From positions 248,001 to 312,000 of the forward strand of contig WGLL01000007.1 of NCBI GenBank assembly GCA_016125585.1: DNA of 64,000 nt. The letters run 5' to 3'. The stretch's first letter is position 1; every line of letters begins with the position of its first letter. Origin of the DNA: Caulobacter sp. GTDB lineage: Bacteria > Pseudomonadota > Alphaproteobacteria > Caulobacterales > Caulobacteraceae. The position numbers and the translations under genes were made by a program. The notes below the pieces were generated by a model. The model was not told where the DNA came from. It saw nothing but the letters and a program-made list of their open reading frames with translations, and did not search any database. Shown piece by piece: positions 61,844 through 64,000 of this stretch.

Positions 61844-63391
61844 ATGGCCCTGAAACTCGCAATCGTCGGACGTCCCAACGTCGGCAAGTCCACCCTGTTC
61901 AACCGCCTGGCGGGGAAGAAACTGGCGATCGTCGACGATCGGCCGGGCGTCACCCGCGACCGTCGCTTCGCCAGCGGCAGCATCGGCGACATGAACCTGT
62001 CGCTGGTCGACACCGCCGGGTTCGAGGACGTCGATGACGATACGCTCGAAGCCCGCATGCGGCGCCAGACCGAACTGGCCATCGACGAGGCCGACGTCTG
62101 CCTGTTCCTGATCGACGCCCGCGAGGGGGTCACCCCGCTGGACGAGGTGTTCGCCGAGATCCTGCGCCGGCGCGACAAGCCGGTGCTGCTGGGCGCCAAC
62201 AAGGCCGAGGGCAAACAGGGCGACCCGGGCATCGCCGAGGCCTGGACCCTGGGCTTCGGCGAGCCGATCCCGATCAGCGGCGAGCATGGCGAGGGAATGG
62301 CGGACCTCTACGCCGCCCTGGTCAATATCGCCCCGGAGCACCAGGACGACGAGGCTGACGACGAGGGCGACAAGCCGGTGCGGCTGGCCATCGTCGGCCG
62401 CCCCAACGCCGGCAAGTCGACCCTGGTCAACGCCCTGATCGGCGAGGACCGCATGCTGACCGGCCCGGAAGCCGGCATCACCCGCGACTCCATTTCGGTG
62501 GAGTGGGAATGGGATGGCAAGAAGGTCCGGCTGGTCGATACCGCCGGCCTGCGCAAGAAGGCGCGTATCCAGGAAAAGCTCGAGCAGCTGTCGGTGTCCG
62601 ACAGTATTCGCACCATCGTCTATGCCGAGGTGGTGCTGCTGGTGATGGACGCCACCCACCCCTTCGAGGTCCAGGATCTGCAGCTGGCCGATCTGGTCGA
62701 GCGCGAAGGCCGGGCCCTGGTCTTCGTGCTGGCCAAATGGGACCTGGTCGAGGACCAGGCTGAGACCCTGAAGAACTTCCGCGAACACGCCGAGCGCATG
62801 CTGCCGCAGGTGCGGGGCGCGCCGGTGGTCGCCCTGTCGGCCGAGACCGGCTTCAATCTCGACAAGCTGATGCCGGCGGTGATCCGCACCTATACGAACT
62901 GGTCGACCAAGGTGAAGACCCGCGACCTCAACGACTGGCTGGCCCTGGCCGTGCAGCGCCACCCGCCGCCCGCCGTCAACGGCAAGCGGATCAAGCCCAA
63001 GTATGTGGCCCAGACCAAGGCCCGTCCGCCGACCTTCGTGCTGTTCTCCAGCCGCGCCAATCAGATGCCCGAACACTACCGGCGCTATCTGATCAACTCG
63101 ATCCGGGAGAGCTTCGACCTGCCGGGGGTGCCGATTCGCATCACCATCAAGTCGGGCGCCAATCCCTACGCCGACGCGCAGGGCGACAAGCGGCCGATGG
63201 GGTCGGGGACCAAGCGGGGTCCGCGCGACAAGCCCAAGAAGGTCGGCGTCACCGAGAACGCCAAGGAAGCCAAGCAGCTTCGGGTCAAGAAGGCCAACAA
63301 GGTCAAGCGTCAGGCCAGGGAAGCGGCCTCCGCGACCGCCGCCAAGCCGGTCATCCGGTCGCGGACCCAAAAGCCCGGGCGGCTGAAATAG
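61844..63391 (+). CDS. der: GTPase Der (EngA), ribosome biogenesis
   Basis: The 515-residue double GTPase helps 50S ribosome assembly. First G domain: [14 protein letters not shown] (near residue 8), VDTAGF, NKAE; second: [14 protein letters not shown] (near 186), VDTAGL, AKWD; then a KH-like domain ([33 protein letters not shown]). A basic C-terminal tail of about 45 residues is added. NKAE replaces the usual NKxD in domain one, as in other alphaproteobacteria. Confidence 0.96.
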   Translation: [515 protein letters not shown]

Positions 63392-63407
63392 CCTTCAACC
63401 CGCTGCT

Positions 63408-64000
63408 TCAGGCCTTGAACAGAACGGTTTCGACCGCGGCGGGCAGGTCCGTGCGAGCGGCCAGGTCGACAACCAGCGGACCGATGGCGGCCGGCTCCGG
63501 CAAGGTCAGGGGATCCTCGCCGGGATAGGCCTCGGCGCGCATCCGGGTGCGCATCTGCCCAGGGTCCAGCAGGACCGCGCGCACGCTGGTCTGCTCAAGT
63601 TCATCGGCCCAGCACTTCACCATCGCCTCCATGCCGGCCTTGCTGGCGGCGTAGGGCGCCCAGAAGGCCTTGGGCCGGGCCACGCGGCCTGTGGTGACAA
63701 AGATGGCCCGACCGGCTTCCGAGGCCCTCAGGAGGGGCTCGAAGGAGCGTATCAACCGCCAGGTCGCCGTCAGATTGACCGTCAGGGTCTCATCCCAGTG
63801 TTTGGGCTCAACGTGACTGGTGGGCGACAGGCCGCCCAGGACCGCGGCGGCGTGAAAAACGATGTCCAGCCGACCGAAGCGCTCGTGCAGGGCGCCGCCG
63901 ATCGTATCGAGGTCCTCGGGCTTGCGCAGATCGATGGGAACCAGGGTTGCCCGCTCGCCGGTCAGGGCGAGGATTTCGTCGTCCAGCGCCTCCAGGCCGC
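63408..64000 (-). CDS. Short-chain dehydrogenase/reductase, partial (starts beyond window)
   Basis: An NAD(P)-dependent SDR read from the window edge (about 196 codons seen). The nucleotide/core block LDIVFHAAAVLGGLSP, then NLTATWRLIRSFEPLL, and the catalytic Tyr-x-x-x-Lys in APYAASKAGME (Ser replaced by Thr in FVTTGRV) are visible, followed by LLDPGQMRTRMR. The start lies outside. Substrate unknown. It converges with der. Confidence 0.85.
   Translation of the reverse strand, partial: GLEALDDEILALTGERATLVPIDLRKPEDLDTIGGALHERFGRLDIVFHAAAVLGGLSPTSHVEPKHWDETLTVNLTATWRLIRSFEPLLRASEAGRAIFVTTGRVARPKAFWAPYAASKAGMEAMVKCWADELEQTSVRAVLLDPGQMRTRMRAEAYPGEDPLTLPEPAAIGPLVVDLAARTDLPAAVETVLFKA

Noticed and set aside
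62193..62215. Altered NKxD (NKAE) motif in Der as a specificity change
   Set aside because: From memory this is the usual form of the first G domain in alphaproteobacteria, so not unusual.
61835..63370. 511-codon open frame antisense to der
   Set aside because: Opposite der with both GTPase domains intact; composition is that of a shadow frame.

Overview
This window is chromosomal DNA from a GC-rich alphaproteobacterium, most likely a member of the Caulobacteraceae (Caulobacter/Phenylobacterium/Brevundimonas relatives). The reasons are the coding bias, A-type (FAD/lycopene cyclase CrtY) carotenoid genes, the arrangement of flagellar genes around fliLM with a perfect CtrA-type box (TTAA-N7-TTAA) and a textbook sigma54 -24/-12 promoter, and conserved blocks such as gyrA-coaD-cyclophilins-queA-tgt and nagZ-scpA-scpB-tatABC. 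The genus is inferred. I see no prophage, insertion sequence, CRISPR array or rRNA; there is one tRNA (Lys, anticodon TTT).

Layout. 1-9 kb: end of a drug/metabolite transporter, sodC, gyrA, coaD, two exported cyclophilins, an ArsR-controlled pair of small ferredoxin-fold proteins, a cytosolic cyclophilin and an HD hydrolase. 9-20 kb: a membrane-anchored EEP-family phosphodiesterase, a cyanovirin/crystallin-like secreted protein, lipoproteins, queA-tgt (queuosine), tRNA-Lys, an M1 metallopeptidase, glucokinase, a crotonase, a DUF3052-like protein, an EamA transporter overlapping a peptidoglycan amidase. 21-31 kb: the crtY-crtI-crtB carotenoid operon, a GNAT enzyme, a lower-GC orphan, a histone-deacetylase-like hydrolase, a histidine phosphatase, and the isoprenoid block xseB-ispA-dxs, which supplies precursors to the carotenoid pathway.

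31-45 kb is a flagellar locus: a TPR sulfotransferase and a lipoprotein, flgF-flgG-flgA-flgH (sigma54 promoter), divergent fliL-fliM followed by three less-characterised genes (a bitopic coiled-coil protein, a MotE-like chaperone and a 973-residue TPR protein), then fliO-fliP divergent from flgB-flgC-fliE. 45-52 kb is accessory: exonuclease III, an alpha/beta hydrolase, an SdpI/SdpR-type immunity-repressor pair with a palindromic operator, a triheme cytochrome plus TsdA-like diheme cytochrome pair, and a MarR/pentapeptide-VOC/YCII cluster. 52-64 kb returns to housekeeping genes: A-type Fe-S carrier, dGTPase, SPOR protein, nagZ-scpA-scpB, tatA-tatB-tatC, a YfgM-like TPR protein, bamB, der, and a partial short-chain dehydrogenase.

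Most notable observations: a tRNA-guanine transglycosylase that has lost all three zinc cysteines; a five-gene fliLM operon with three poorly described genes; a triheme lipoprotein plus TsdA-type cytochrome pair; an SdpRI-like module with a clean operator; a fused cyanovirin/crystallin-like exoprotein; GyrA with glutamine at the quinolone-determining serine position; and a crotonase lacking both catalytic glutamates.
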